NCBI GenBank assembly: GCA_012520995.1
Contig: JAAYNI010000071.1
Span: 1-64,000 of the forward strand
Length of the DNA: 64,000 nt
Direction of reading: 5' to 3'
From: Candidatus Rifleibacteriota bacterium
GTDB lineage: Bacteria > Muiribacteriota > Ozemobacteria > Ozemobacterales > Ozemobacteraceae
Of the stretch, positions 7,925-15,788 are shown one piece after another. The notes under the pieces were generated by a model. The model had not been told where the DNA came from. It searched no databases and saw nothing but the letters and a program-made list of their open reading frames with translations. Numbering within the stretch: position 1 is the stretch's first letter; each line of letters opens with the position of its first letter. Both the position numbers and the translations under genes were made by a program.

Positions 7925-8769
7925 CTGCGGCTTGCCTCAAAGACTCTCAGTTCTGGGGATATATAGTCTTGAAGCTGTTTTTCTACAAACACCTTCAAAG
8001 TTATGAACATGTTTGGGCAGCCAGAGCAGGCGCCTTTGAATTTGACGTAGACATCGTTGTTTTTTATGTCTACTACTTCTATGTCTCCTCCGTCAGCTTG
8101 CAGAGCTGGGGCTATGGCTTGTTCAATAAAGTCTGATATTTGTTTCATACGTTGGAAAGGTGTAAGCTGTTCGTCCATTTCGTTTCCTTCTGTTGCTTCA
8201 GTATTTTTGTTGCCTGTTTCATCGGCGAGTATTTTGGCTATTTTCTCTTTGCATTGTCCGCAGGCACCGCCGGCTTTTGTATAGTCGGTGACTTCTTCCA
8301 AGGTAGTAAGACCGTGCTCTCTGATTTGTTCGCGTATTTTCTTTTCTGTGACATTGAAGCAAGTGCAAATTACAGGGCTGTCTTCTGTTGCAACGGTCTC
8401 ACCTCTGTAGTTGGCGATAGCGGCCTCAAGAGCTTCTTGTCCCATGACTGAACAATGTATTTTTTGAGCTGGTAGCCCGCCGAGTTGTTTTACTATATCG
8501 TCATTTGTGATTTTTTGAGCTTCGCTGAGTGTCATTCCAGGAAGCATTTCAGTCAAAATCGAAGAGCTGGCTATGGCACTTGCGCAACCGAAAGTCTGGA
8601 ATGTGGCCTTTTCTATAATTTCTGTTTCAGGATTTATTTTAAGATAGAGGGTGAGGGCATCACCGCATGCCAATGAGCCTACTTCGCCTATCCCGTTTGC
8701 ATCAGGCATTTTGCCGACATTTCTGGGGTTTTTGAAGTGTTCCATTACTTCATCTGTGTAATCCCACAT
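7921..8769 (-). CDS. nifU: NifU Fe-S cluster scaffold protein
   Basis: A 282-aa three-domain NifU. An IscU-like N-domain (1-125) carries ACGD around Cys35, FGCAS near 62 and HCSVMG near 106. A central BFD-like [2Fe-2S] domain (about 131-180) carries CTCFN and ACGQC. A C-terminal Nfu domain (about 205-280) carries the DGGDIEVVDI strand and CSGCP. This full architecture is typical of NIF-type machinery in anaerobes that lack Isc, where it serves general Fe-S maturation. The ribosome site GGAAGGAGT is well placed. No nitrogenase genes are near, so a housekeeping role is more likely than nitrogen fixation. Confidence 0.95.
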   Translation of the reverse strand: MWDYTDEVMEHFKNPRNVGKMPDANGIGEVGSLACGDALTLYLKINPETEIIEKATFQTFGCASAIASSSILTEMLPGMTLSEAQKITNDDIVKQLGGLPAQKIHCSVMGQEALEAAIANYRGETVATEDSPVICTCFNVTEKKIREQIREHGLTTLEEVTDYTKAGGACGQCKEKIAKILADETGNKNTEATEGNEMDEQLTPFQRMKQISDFIEQAIAPALQADGGDIEVVDIKNNDVYVKFKGACSGCPNMFITLKVFVEKQLQDYISPELRVFEASRR

Positions 8770-8839
8770 ATCTGACTCCTTCCAGCATTTATTGTAAGTT
8801 GGTGGTATGTTTGTTTGTCATATCTTTAACATCCGCAAT

Positions 8840-8868
8840 ATGATAAGTCTATTCAAAAAATACTTCAA
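8840..8868 (-). promoter_or_regulatory. Probable nifU-nifS promoter
   Basis: On the minus strand, TTGAAG (8868-8863), 17 nt, TATCAT (8845-8840), about 70 nt upstream of the nifU ATG. No IscR-like site was recognised. Confidence 0.4.
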
Positions 8869-8941
8869 GGAAATTTGAATAGCTTTCGAACCATGAAACC
8901 CACGAACTAGGGTAGCATGCCTAAAAACCAAAAACATCTTT

Positions 8942-8975
8942 AAACCGCAGACCACACAGAATACACGGAAAAGAA
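8942..8975. repeat. Degenerate ACACAGA/ACACGGA repeat
   Basis: AAACCGCAGACCACACAGAA followed by TACACGGAAAAG. It belongs to the same loose family as 11446-11529, 25046-25083 and 25677-25759. Confidence 0.55.
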
Positions 8976-9007
8976 TAAAATATTTTTCATCCAGTTGATA
9001 TCAAAAT

Positions 9008-9085
9008 CAGTGACGCGTGGTGGGTGGCGAGCTTAATTAAATTAGAAATTATAAAGTATAAATTAGAAATAACTGTTTAGAACTC
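9008..9085 (+). repeat. 60-nt core repeat copy B with GAGTGG-type lead-in
   Basis: The lead-in CAGTGACGCGTGGTGGGT (9008-9025) runs into the conserved 60-nt core at 9026-9085, which is nearly identical to the copies at 1020, 21053 and 24850. Confidence 0.9.
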
Positions 9086-9207
9086 AATCGCTGTAAATAA
9101 TAACAGCTTTTATATGCTGATAAACAGCTGAAGCTATGATGTAGAGAAACTAATAATACTTAGGTAGCGTAAATCAAATGGAAAATATTGACAATTGTCC
9201 TTTTTAT

Positions 9208-9262
9208 CCCCTACACCCTACGCCCTACGCCTCCTCCCTGATTTTAAGCTATGATTAAAATC
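9208..9262 (-). repeat. Inverted GTAGGG module plus GATTTTAAGC palindrome
   Basis: CCCCTACACCCTACGCCCTA and following bases (9208-9239) are the reverse complement of the G/T-rich modules elsewhere. GATTTTAA-GCTATGA-TTAAAATC (9240-9262) is an 8-bp palindrome resembling the one at 11534-11554. Confidence 0.55.
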
Positions 9263-9403
9263 CCATCTGTGGAAAGAAAAAAATCTGTCCGATAATAAAC
9301 ATTTAGAGAAAACAAAGCACTAGAAAATAGAGAAGCTACATCTGGTGTTTTTATTAATGATCCTTTATAATTGAAGAGGTAGACTTATTCTTAGGAGAAA
9401 GCT

Positions 9404-10309
9404 TTGAAAAGAACTCTGAAACTTTTGTCTGTTCAAACTGCTCTTGCTTTGTTCTTTTGCGCTGCTTCTAGAGCAGATGCTCAGCTCATTTTGCCAATGC
9501 CTGGGCAACAGCAGCAGCCGTCTTCAGACACTGGAAGCCAGCAGATGCCTCAGCAACAGCGGCAACAACAGCAACAGAGTGGAACTCAAAAACCTGCCTC
9601 TGGATACTCTCAGCAGCAACAGCGATATCAGCAGCAACAACAGCAACAACAGCAACAACAGCGACGGCAGAGTCAACAAGAGAGCAGCAACACAGGCTTG
9701 AGTACTTCAAGCGGTCTTTTCTTGCCCATGCCAGGCATGCCGCAACAGCAGCCTGCTCAAACAAAACCTTCTGGAAAGACAGGAGGTTTCATACCTCCCG
9801 CTTATTCTACGACTACAACTCAATCTGAACAGATTGCGGAAGAGATTGTTCCTTCTTATTCCGGCTATGGACAAGCTACTTCTCCTCAAAAGCAGGCAGT
9901 GACTCCTGAGCAGGAGAAAAAAATAGACGAACTGCTAGACTCTCAAATGAAACCGCAAATGGCAGCTGCGGGCAACGAAGAAATAGAAATTTTCCCAAGA
10001 GATACAAGCGCAGCTCTTTTCATGATGATGAAAACTTGGGAGTGTGAAGATTATGATGCCAGAACTCTTTTGACGCATGCTGTAAAAGTTTATGCAGAGG
10101 ATGCAGGTGAAACATTCGAAATAAACTTTCACTTGCCTGCTACGGAGTATCCAAACATTTCCTGTAACGAAGAAGATGTCACTTTAGATGAATTATTGGA
10201 TGAGGTGACCTCCAGACTTGGATATTCTTGGGGAGCTGATATACCTAATGGCGTGATTCATATTTATCCTGGAGGACTTGTTGCTGAGGATGAATACAGT
10301 TTATGGTAA
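9404..10309 (+). CDS. Secreted glutamine-rich protein with STN-like C-terminal domain
   Basis: A 301-aa exported protein of unknown function. A signal peptide (about 1-26, ending SRADA) is followed by a low-complexity Gln/Ser/Pro region (30-160) with an uninterrupted run of 11 Gln. Near 25-32 and 105-112 the segments LILPMPGQ and LFLPMPGM repeat, so the Gln region may be built of two units. The C-terminal 110 residues are ordered; VTLDELLDEVTSRLGYSW followed by IHIYPGG resembles the short N-terminal domain of secretins and TonB receptors (STN/AMIN-like). That similarity is by eye. The TTG start is supported by TAGGAGA at 9392-9398. The phosphatase gene begins 33 nt downstream, so they are probably co-transcribed. 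A role in envelope or secretin assembly is speculative. Confidence 0.65.
   Translation: MKRTLKLLSVQTALALFFCAASRADAQLILPMPGQQQQPSSDTGSQQMPQQQRQQQQQSGTQKPASGYSQQQQRYQQQQQQQQQQQRRQSQQESSNTGLSTSSGLFLPMPGMPQQQPAQTKPSGKTGGFIPPAYSTTTTQSEQIAEEIVPSYSGYGQATSPQKQAVTPEQEKKIDELLDSQMKPQMAAAGNEEIEIFPRDTSAALFMMMKTWECEDYDARTLLTHAVKVYAEDAGETFEINFHLPATEYPNISCNEEDVTLDELLDEVTSRLGYSWGADIPNGVIHIYPGGLVAEDEYSLW
9613..9671 (+). repeat. CAG/CAA trinucleotide microsatellite
   Basis: A near-continuous run of CAG and CAA codons inside the glutamine-rich gene. The two synonymous codons alternate, which limits slippage compared with a pure tract, but length variation remains possible in steps of three. Confidence 0.8.
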
Positions 10310-10342
10310 ACAAAATAATATAGGATTATTTAAGGAGTGATA

Positions 10343-11398
10343 ATGACAAAAAAAATCTTGAAGAACTGCTCTCCCTTTCTTTTATTAGTAGCGTTGTTCT
10401 TTGCTGTTTCCCCAGCCTTTGCCTTTAAGCGTGATTGGAAAGCATATCCTGCTTGGATCGAAGTTACAGGCGTTAAGCGAGTTTGTGCTGTGGGAGATAT
10501 TCACGGCAGTTTTGATCAAATGGCTGATACTTTTAAAGCCTTGGGAGTCGCAGAAAGAACCGCTCCTGATGCTTTTACTTATGAATGGATTGGAAAAGAC
10601 ACTGTGCTTGTGTTAGTAGGCGACTATACAGATAGAGGTCTTTATAGCAAACAAGTGTATGATGCTATACATGATTTGCAGAAAAAAGCTGCAAAAGCTG
10701 GCGGACAAGTAATAGCTCTTATGGGTAATCACGAAATAATGATGATTAATGGGCAAGTCAAAGAATGGGCTCAAACACTGAAATCTCATAAGAAACAGCA
10801 TTATCAAAATACCATAGATTCTTTTACAAGAGATGGAGTCAACTATGATGAAGCTATTTCTGAACGCGGTTTTTATGGGCAAATGATAAGAAATATGCCT
10901 CTTTTTGCGGTAGTTAACGGTTATTTCTTTGTGCATGGCGGAATAAATAACCGCCCGATAACCAAGTCTACATTAGCTGCCGATTTTATGGATGATATTG
11001 AAAGAGGTAACTTCAAAAAAGGCATCTTTATGAACCATGATATGGTTCTTTGGAATCGTGACTGGTGGGATGATCAAAACCTATTGGAACGCAATCTTAA
11101 GTTGTTGGGCGTTTCAGGCATAGTATTTGGTCACACTCCAGGCGCTTTGGGAAGCGATAAGGGCAAAATAGCTTCTAAATATGACAAAATAGTATCTATA
11201 GATATAGGCATGAATCCTGTATATGGATTCAGCAATGGCGGCGGTTTGGAGATATTGGCGGTTGCTGGTAATAAACTTCAGTTCAAGGCCATATATCCTG
11301 ACAAGAATCCCGAACATATATTTACTGTGCCCATGCCTGCTTCAGCCTATCCGCAAACAAATCGTAAACACTGGATGTACAACTATAACAACAAGTGA
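10343..11398 (+). CDS. Exported PPP-family (Shewanella-like) metallophosphatase, copy 1
   Basis: A 351-aa calcineurin-like phosphoesterase with a signal peptide (about 1-27, ending AFA), so probably periplasmic. It has the PPP-family metal and phosphate motifs: GDIHG (about 51-55), GDYTDRG (93-99), GNHE (128-131), a central MVLWNRDWW segment and FGHTP (about 262). The arrangement fits bacterial Shewanella-like protein phosphatases; a protein-Ser/Thr or Tyr phosphatase activity is likely but the substrate is unknown. ATG 10343 is chosen over an in-frame GTG at 10337 because the ribosome site AAGGAG (10332-10337) overlaps that GTG. It lies 33 nt after the Gln-rich gene. A close paralogue follows at 11587 and a wrecked third copy at 12769. 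The stop codon lies inside a GAGTGG-type repeat. Confidence 0.85.
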   Translation: MTKKILKNCSPFLLLVALFFAVSPAFAFKRDWKAYPAWIEVTGVKRVCAVGDIHGSFDQMADTFKALGVAERTAPDAFTYEWIGKDTVLVLVGDYTDRGLYSKQVYDAIHDLQKKAAKAGGQVIALMGNHEIMMINGQVKEWAQTLKSHKKQHYQNTIDSFTRDGVNYDEAISERGFYGQMIRNMPLFAVVNGYFFVHGGINNRPITKSTLAADFMDDIERGNFKKGIFMNHDMVLWNRDWWDDQNLLERNLKLLGVSGIVFGHTPGALGSDKGKIASKYDKIVSIDIGMNPVYGFSNGGGLEILAVAGNKLQFKAIYPDKNPEHIFTVPMPASAYPQTNRKHWMYNYNNK

Positions 11399-11423
11399 CG
11401 AGTGCTGAGTGGCGAGTGGTGAG
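11395..11423 (+). repeat. GAGTGG-type repeat starting at the stop codon
   Basis: GTGACGAGTGCTGAGTGGCG followed by AGTGGTGAG. It begins at the TGA of phosphatase copy 1; the equivalent sequence begins at the stop of copy 2 (12636). Confidence 0.7.
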
Positions 11424-11445
11424 AAACTCCCAAAACTATTATAAC

Positions 11446-11529
11446 CACAAAACACACGAAAAACACGAAGTAAGGACAAAAATAGCCTTTTTATTCGCTG
11501 ATTATGCAGATAAACGCAGATTCACACAG
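11446..11529. repeat. Degenerate ACACGAA and CAGATTCACACAG repeats
   Basis: CCACAAAACACACGAAAAAC (with ACGAAG following) and, after about 25 nt, GATTATGCAGATAAACGCAG then ATTCACACAG. Same family as 8942-8975 and 25677-25759. Confidence 0.6.
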
Positions 11530-11561
11530 CTTGGATTTTAAGCTCTGCTTAAATCCAAGCT
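11528..11561. promoter_or_regulatory. Hairpin upstream of phosphatase copy 2
   Basis: AGCTTGGATTTTAAGC (11528-11543) pairs with GCTTAAATCCAAGCT (11547-11561) with one bulged base and a 3-nt loop. It ends 25 nt before the ATG. There is no T-run, so it is either part of the repeat complex or a 5'-UTR structure. Confidence 0.45.
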
Positions 11562-11586
11562 CCCTTATTCTTTGACTAAAATAATT

Positions 11587-12639
11587 ATGAAATTTAATGC
11601 CTTTAAAAAAACTGCAATATTTTTATTTGTTTTGTTGCTCTGGGCAGGCGCGCCTCTATTTGCGTATGAACGAGATTGGAGTGCTAATCCTGCTTGGATA
11701 GAGATTGCGGGAGCCAGGCGTGTTTGTGCGGTTGGCGATATTCACGGTGCGTTTGACCAAATGGCGGCAACTTTAAAAGCCTTAGGAGTAGCTGAGAGAA
11801 CATCGCCTGATTCTTTTGCATATAATTGGATCGGAAAAGATACTGTTCTCATCTTTTTGGGAGACTATGCAAATAGAGGTCTTTATACCAAACAGGTCTA
11901 TGACGCTATACATGACCTTCAACAAAAGGCTCCCAAGTATGGCGGGCAAGTAATAGCTTTGTTGGGAAACCATGAAATCAGACTGCTAAACGGCGAAATA
12001 CAAGAGAAAGCGGCAAAGAAAAAGTCTAAAAAAAATCAAGATTACCAAAATACCATAGATTCGTTTACTAGAGACGGTCTTGATTATAATGAAGCTGTTT
12101 CTGAAAAAGGCTTCTATGGAAAGATGGTAAGAAATATGCCTTTGTTCGCTGTTATAAATGGCTATTTTTTCTCTCATGGAGGTCTCAACAACGATCCTGT
12201 TAGTAAAGCGACTCTATCTTCTGCGTTCATGGATGCTATTGACAAAGGCGACTTCAACAAAGGAATTTTAGTAAATGAAGAGATGCTCATCTGGAATCGC
12301 GATTGGTGGGATGACTTTGAACTTATTGAACGCAATCTGAAGCTTCTTGGCGTTTCAGGCGTTGTCTTTGGGCATACTCCAGGCGCATTCGGCAAAGATA
12401 AAGGCAAGATAGCTTCCAAATACGACAAAATAGTAGCTATAGACATAGGCATGACTCCGCTTCACGGATACAGTAATGGCGGGGGATTGGAGATACTTAT
12501 GTTGTCTGATAAAAGCCTGCAATTCAAGGCTATATATCCAGATTTACCGGAAGAACATATTTTTTCAGTGCCTGCACCTTCTGAACCTCCTTCTCATTCT
12601 GAACGAGAATTTTGGATGTACGACTACAACAACCGGTGA
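11587..12639 (+). CDS. Exported PPP-family metallophosphatase, copy 2
   Basis: A 350-aa paralogue of the preceding phosphatase, alignable end to end, with GDIHG, GDYANRG (usual GDxxDRG; Asp replaced by Asn), GNHE and FGHTP kept. The change of the second motif from GDYTDRG to GDYANRG affects a position next to metal and phosphate ligands, so activity may differ between copies. It has an N-terminal signal peptide ending LFA. ATG 11587 gives an N-terminus matching copy 1 in length; an in-frame TTG at 11572 is possible but would add five residues and lacks a ribosome site. Also unlike copy 1 it has no good Shine-Dalgarno sequence. The stop codon lies in a GAGTGG repeat. Confidence 0.85.
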   Translation: MKFNAFKKTAIFLFVLLLWAGAPLFAYERDWSANPAWIEIAGARRVCAVGDIHGAFDQMAATLKALGVAERTSPDSFAYNWIGKDTVLIFLGDYANRGLYTKQVYDAIHDLQQKAPKYGGQVIALLGNHEIRLLNGEIQEKAAKKKSKKNQDYQNTIDSFTRDGLDYNEAVSEKGFYGKMVRNMPLFAVINGYFFSHGGLNNDPVSKATLSSAFMDAIDKGDFNKGILVNEEMLIWNRDWWDDFELIERNLKLLGVSGVVFGHTPGAFGKDKGKIASKYDKIVAIDIGMTPLHGYSNGGGLEILMLSDKSLQFKAIYPDLPEEHIFSVPAPSEPPSHSEREFWMYDYNNR

Positions 12640-12696
12640 CGAGTGGTGAGTGGCGTGTAGCAAAACAAAGGGGGGTAGGGCGTAGGGGCTAGAAGG
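12636..12696 (+). repeat. GAGTGG module followed by GTAGGG module
   Basis: GTGACGAGTGGTGAGTGGCG then TGTAGCAAAACAAAGG and GGGGTAGGGCGTAGGGGCTAG. The order of modules is opposite to that at 962-1019. Confidence 0.65.
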
Positions 12697-12768
12697 ATAA
12701 AAACCTTGAAACTCCAAACTGAACTTTGCTTTTGGGCGTTGACTAGGATTTCTACACTTTACACTAGC

Positions 12769-12938
12769 TAGGCGTGTTTGTGCGGTTGGTGATATTCATG
12801 GAATCTTTTACCAATGTCGGTGTTCTGGAAATACTTCTTTTGCCTGGCAATAGATTGCAGTTTAAGACTATATATCCAGATGTGCCGGAAGAACATCTGT
12901 TTACGGTTTCTATGCCGACTTTAGCCTATGTTCCTTGA
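12769..12938 (+). pseudogene. Collapsed third copy of the PPP phosphatase
   Basis: Two pieces of the phosphatase survive, joined after loss of about 800 bases. From 12769 one frame reads RRVCAVGDIHG, matching the ARRVCAVGDIHG of copy 2. From about 12811 another frame reads VGVLEILLLPGNRLQFKTIY followed by PDVPEEHLFTVSMPTLAYV, ending in TGA at 12936-12938, and matches the C-terminus of both copies (LEIL...LQFKAIYPD...EHIF). The junction lies around 12800-12812. The 5' part also lacks a start codon and signal peptide. Identity at DNA level is highest to copy 2 at the left end. Confidence 0.85.
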
Positions 12939-12991
12939 AGGTTGGACTTGATGTAAAAGTGAAAGATGAGACTTAACTTCTTTTAAATGAA

Positions 12992-14128
12992 ATGTTTTCT
13001 TTAAAAAAAATCCGAATTCTTCTATTGTCTGTCTTTGCAGCGGCCACACTTTTGCTCTTGCTTTCCCCGAACCTTAAAGAGCCTTCCCAATGTACTTTTT
13101 ATCCTGCAGTAATTCATGCAGAGTCAGTTTCGCCGCTCTCACCTGGCAAACCATCAGATATAGTTTTTTATTTTATTCAACATGGAAAGCTTGTAGAGAG
13201 TATGGACTTTAAAGCAGTTTTTACTTTTACATGCAAAGACGGTAAACAAGTTATTCAGGAAAAACACAGTCATTTTCTCTCTAACTATGCTTTAAAAGCG
13301 ACTGCGGAGCCTCCTGAAGATGCTGTCTCTTGTCTTGTTGAGCTTTATTCGCCGAAGGATCAAAAAAGTTTTTCAAGAGAACTTAAAGTCAGTACAGATC
13401 TGCTCTTAGGAGTAGCTCCGCCTCATATGCCTTTTTTTTATCTTTCGCCCTTGAAATTTGAATTAGCGGTTTTTGACCCTCATGATTTAGTTCTGAAATC
13501 CGACGAAGTTATTGTATCCAGCTTGTCGCGTGATGAGGAAATCTTACTTGCTAATGAACATTTGTCAGGCGGGGAAGAATTGATCGAAAGCGTTTTTGTT
13601 ATAAAACAAGAAAAAGCTTCAGAGAAGATAAACTTTAAAGCTGTATGGCAAAATCAAACCAAAACCTTTCACATCAGATTGTTTAAGATTAACCCTTCAA
13701 TGCTTAAAAGCTCATATAATGAGTTCTTTTATCCTCTGGAGGCGAAAAATATATCTGAAAATAAATATCTTAAAAAGCTGGAAAAAAGTCATAGCATGGT
13801 TAAGGTGTCGATTGCAAAAGAGTTTTCTTCAAAAGCTGGTTTTCTGGAGCTTTGGCAAAACAGAAAGTTGATAAATCTGATTGCCTTGGATGGCAGTGAA
13901 AGCTATCGTTTGAGTTTTGGCGCCAGAAATAAATCTCTGCCTTTTTTTGTAAAGATTGCTATTTACGAAGAGGATAAGATTCATTTTGAGCGTGAATCTA
14001 TTTATTATGAAACTCCTGACTCAGAAAACCCTGTGACAAAACTGCTGTACCGAATAGCACAGCTTAAATCCCCGGTAATAGGCAAAAGTTGTGCGGAACT
14101 ATTCTTAAACAGCTGTTTGGCTAATTAA
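12992..14128 (+). CDS. Unknown exported or membrane-anchored protein
   Basis: A 378-aa protein I do not recognise. One N-terminal hydrophobic segment (about 7-25) reads as a signal peptide or anchor. The remainder looks beta-rich, with no cysteine clusters or catalytic motif that I can see. A recurring pattern of short hydrophobic strands (FKAVFTFTCKDGK, FYLSPLKFELAVF, NFKAVWQNQTK) suggests tandem Ig-like domains, but that is an impression only. No clear ribosome site precedes the ATG, and it follows the phosphatase remnant by 53 nt. Its 3' end overlaps convergent recN by 8 nt. Confidence 0.6.
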   Translation: MFSLKKIRILLLSVFAAATLLLLLSPNLKEPSQCTFYPAVIHAESVSPLSPGKPSDIVFYFIQHGKLVESMDFKAVFTFTCKDGKQVIQEKHSHFLSNYALKATAEPPEDAVSCLVELYSPKDQKSFSRELKVSTDLLLGVAPPHMPFFYLSPLKFELAVFDPHDLVLKSDEVIVSSLSRDEEILLANEHLSGGEELIESVFVIKQEKASEKINFKAVWQNQTKTFHIRLFKINPSMLKSSYNEFFYPLEAKNISENKYLKKLEKSHSMVKVSIAKEFSSKAGFLELWQNRKLINLIALDGSESYRLSFGARNKSLPFFVKIAIYEEDKIHFERESIYYETPDSENPVTKLLYRIAQLKSPVIGKSCAELFLNSCLAN

Positions 14129-15788
14129 GCATAGTTTTGGCAAACTCAATGGTTTTGCTGTCAAGTGAGCCAAGCATTCTTGCAATTTCTTCGGCTCTTT
14201 CGGCATCTTTCACTTCGGCAATGCAGACCTCTGTTTCATTGTTGGAAACGCTCTTTGTCACTGTGAAGTGTTTATCGCCCTCTTTTGCGATTTGATGCAA
14301 GTGGGTTACCAAAATAACCTGTTTGTCGTCAGACAGTGTCTTGAGACTTTCTGCAACAGCTTCCGCTGTTTGTCCGCCAATACCAGCGTCTATTTCATCA
14401 AAAACCAGCGTGGGCAGATTATCGCAAGCAGCCAGAACTGTTTTGATAGCCAAAGCCACTCTGGAAAGTTCGCCGCCCGATGCTATCTTTTTCAAAGGAC
14501 CGCCAGGAGAACCTGGGTTTAAGGAAACGCAAAACTCAGCTGTTTCATTACCCTTTGCGGTCGGCTCTACTGTTTTAAAGTCTATATAAAACTTGGCTTG
14601 ATTAAAGCCGAGCTTTGACATTTCTGAGGAGACGGTTTTTTCTAAGGTTTTACCTGATTTTTTTCTCTCAGAGGTTACCAGAGCGGCGGTTTTTAAGAAC
14701 TGTTCGTTAATTTTATCGAACTTCTCTTGCAACTTTTTCTTGGCTGCATCAGGGCGTTCCAGTTCATATAGCTCTTCTGAAAGCTCTTGATTCATTTTTA
14801 TAAGGCCTAGAAAATCGGTATGGTATTTTCTTTGAGCCCTGGAAAGTTCCATAAGTCTGCTTTGAATCCAGTCGAGTCTTTGAGGGTCTGATTGAAGTGA
14901 ATCCAGTTCTGATGAAAGATCAGATTCTACAGATTTCAGTTCATAATACATATCTGAAATCTTTTCAGATAGATCGGTGAAATCATTTCGGTAAGCTGAA
15001 ATGGCTGAGAAATTAGAAGAAATTCTATGAAGCATTGAGACGAGAGAAGGGGAGTCGTCTGTGCCAGAGAGAAGATTGTAGGACTCAGCCAGTTTTTCTA
15101 TTATATTCTCTGCGTTTGCAAGCTTGTTCAATTCTGATTTAAGCTCATCTTCTTCGTTTTGATCTTCTATATTCAGATAATTAAGTTCGTCAAGGATATC
15201 TTTTATTTCATTGGCTCTGCGTTCTGAGGCTTCCAGATTAGACTCCAGTTCTTCAAGTTTGGCGGCAAGAGTTTTCCTATCTTTGTGGAGGTCTTTGAGT
15301 TTTTCCAAATTGTTTTCATGTTCTTTGCCGCAGAACTTGTCCAGCAGTAGTCTTTGAGTATCTGTTTTTAACATGGTTTGATGCTCGTTTTGTCCATGTA
15401 TTTCTACAAGACCTTCTCCTATATCTTTCAGCAGAGCCATGTTGCCTAATATGCTGTTTACAAGAATATTGCCTTTGCCATCTTCTTTAAAAGTTCTTGA
15501 TATCAGGAGCTTTTCAGGATCATCTTCATTTTCAAAGCCTCTCTCTTCAAGCAAGTCCTGTAAAGGTTTATTGCCTTTTAATGAAAATACTGCTTGAATT
15601 TTGGCAGTCTTTTCCTTGTTAAGAGCAGGATTGCTTTTCGGCTTTTTGCCAAGAAGAAGCTTTATAGCTTCCAATAGAACGCTCTTGCCTGCACCAGTTT
15701 CTCCTGTGATGACGTTTAGACCTTTTGAAAAAGACAGGTCAGCATTGTTCATGAATAAAAAATTTTCTAAGTGGACTGATTCGATCAT
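14121..15788 (-). CDS. recN: DNA repair protein RecN
   Basis: A 555-aa SMC-like ATPase of double-strand break repair. Walker A GETGAGKS lies at residues 29-36. A long central coiled coil (about 160-370) is interrupted by the usual hinge-like segment. The C-terminal ABC signature GGELSRVALAIK (about 435) is followed by Walker B LPTLVFDEIDAGIGG and the THLHQIA switch. Length and domain order are normal. The start overlaps the stop of the SpoIID gene by 4 nt, placing it third in a minus-strand operon with the TPR and SpoIID proteins. There is no LexA-type site that I can see near it. Confidence 0.95.
   Translation of the reverse strand: MIESVHLENFLFMNNADLSFSKGLNVITGETGAGKSVLLEAIKLLLGKKPKSNPALNKEKTAKIQAVFSLKGNKPLQDLLEERGFENEDDPEKLLISRTFKEDGKGNILVNSILGNMALLKDIGEGLVEIHGQNEHQTMLKTDTQRLLLDKFCGKEHENNLEKLKDLHKDRKTLAAKLEELESNLEASERRANEIKDILDELNYLNIEDQNEEDELKSELNKLANAENIIEKLAESYNLLSGTDDSPSLVSMLHRISSNFSAISAYRNDFTDLSEKISDMYYELKSVESDLSSELDSLQSDPQRLDWIQSRLMELSRAQRKYHTDFLGLIKMNQELSEELYELERPDAAKKKLQEKFDKINEQFLKTAALVTSERKKSGKTLEKTVSSEMSKLGFNQAKFYIDFKTVEPTAKGNETAEFCVSLNPGSPGGPLKKIASGGELSRVALAIKTVLAACDNLPTLVFDEIDAGIGGQTAEAVAESLKTLSDDKQVILVTHLHQIAKEGDKHFTVTKSVSNNETEVCIAEVKDAERAEEIARMLGSLDSKTIEFAKTMLN

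Larger units (their letters stand above)
8770..9403. other. 634-nt divergent intergenic region filled with repeats
   Basis: No gene seen. It contains the nifU promoter, an ACACAGA/ACACGGA-type repeat (8942-8975), the 60-nt core with its GAGTGG lead-in (9008-9085), an inverted GTAGGG module (9208-9239) and a small palindrome (9240-9262). Confidence 0.6.

Noticed and set aside
7921-8769. nifU-nifS as evidence for nitrogen fixation
   Set aside because: No nif structural or cofactor genes are present; full-length NifU with NifS is common as the general Fe-S system in anaerobes.
9444-9764. Overlapping open frames on both strands across the Gln-rich gene
   Set aside because: Trinucleotide repeats keep all frames open; only the TTG-started frame has a ribosome site, signal peptide and sensible composition.
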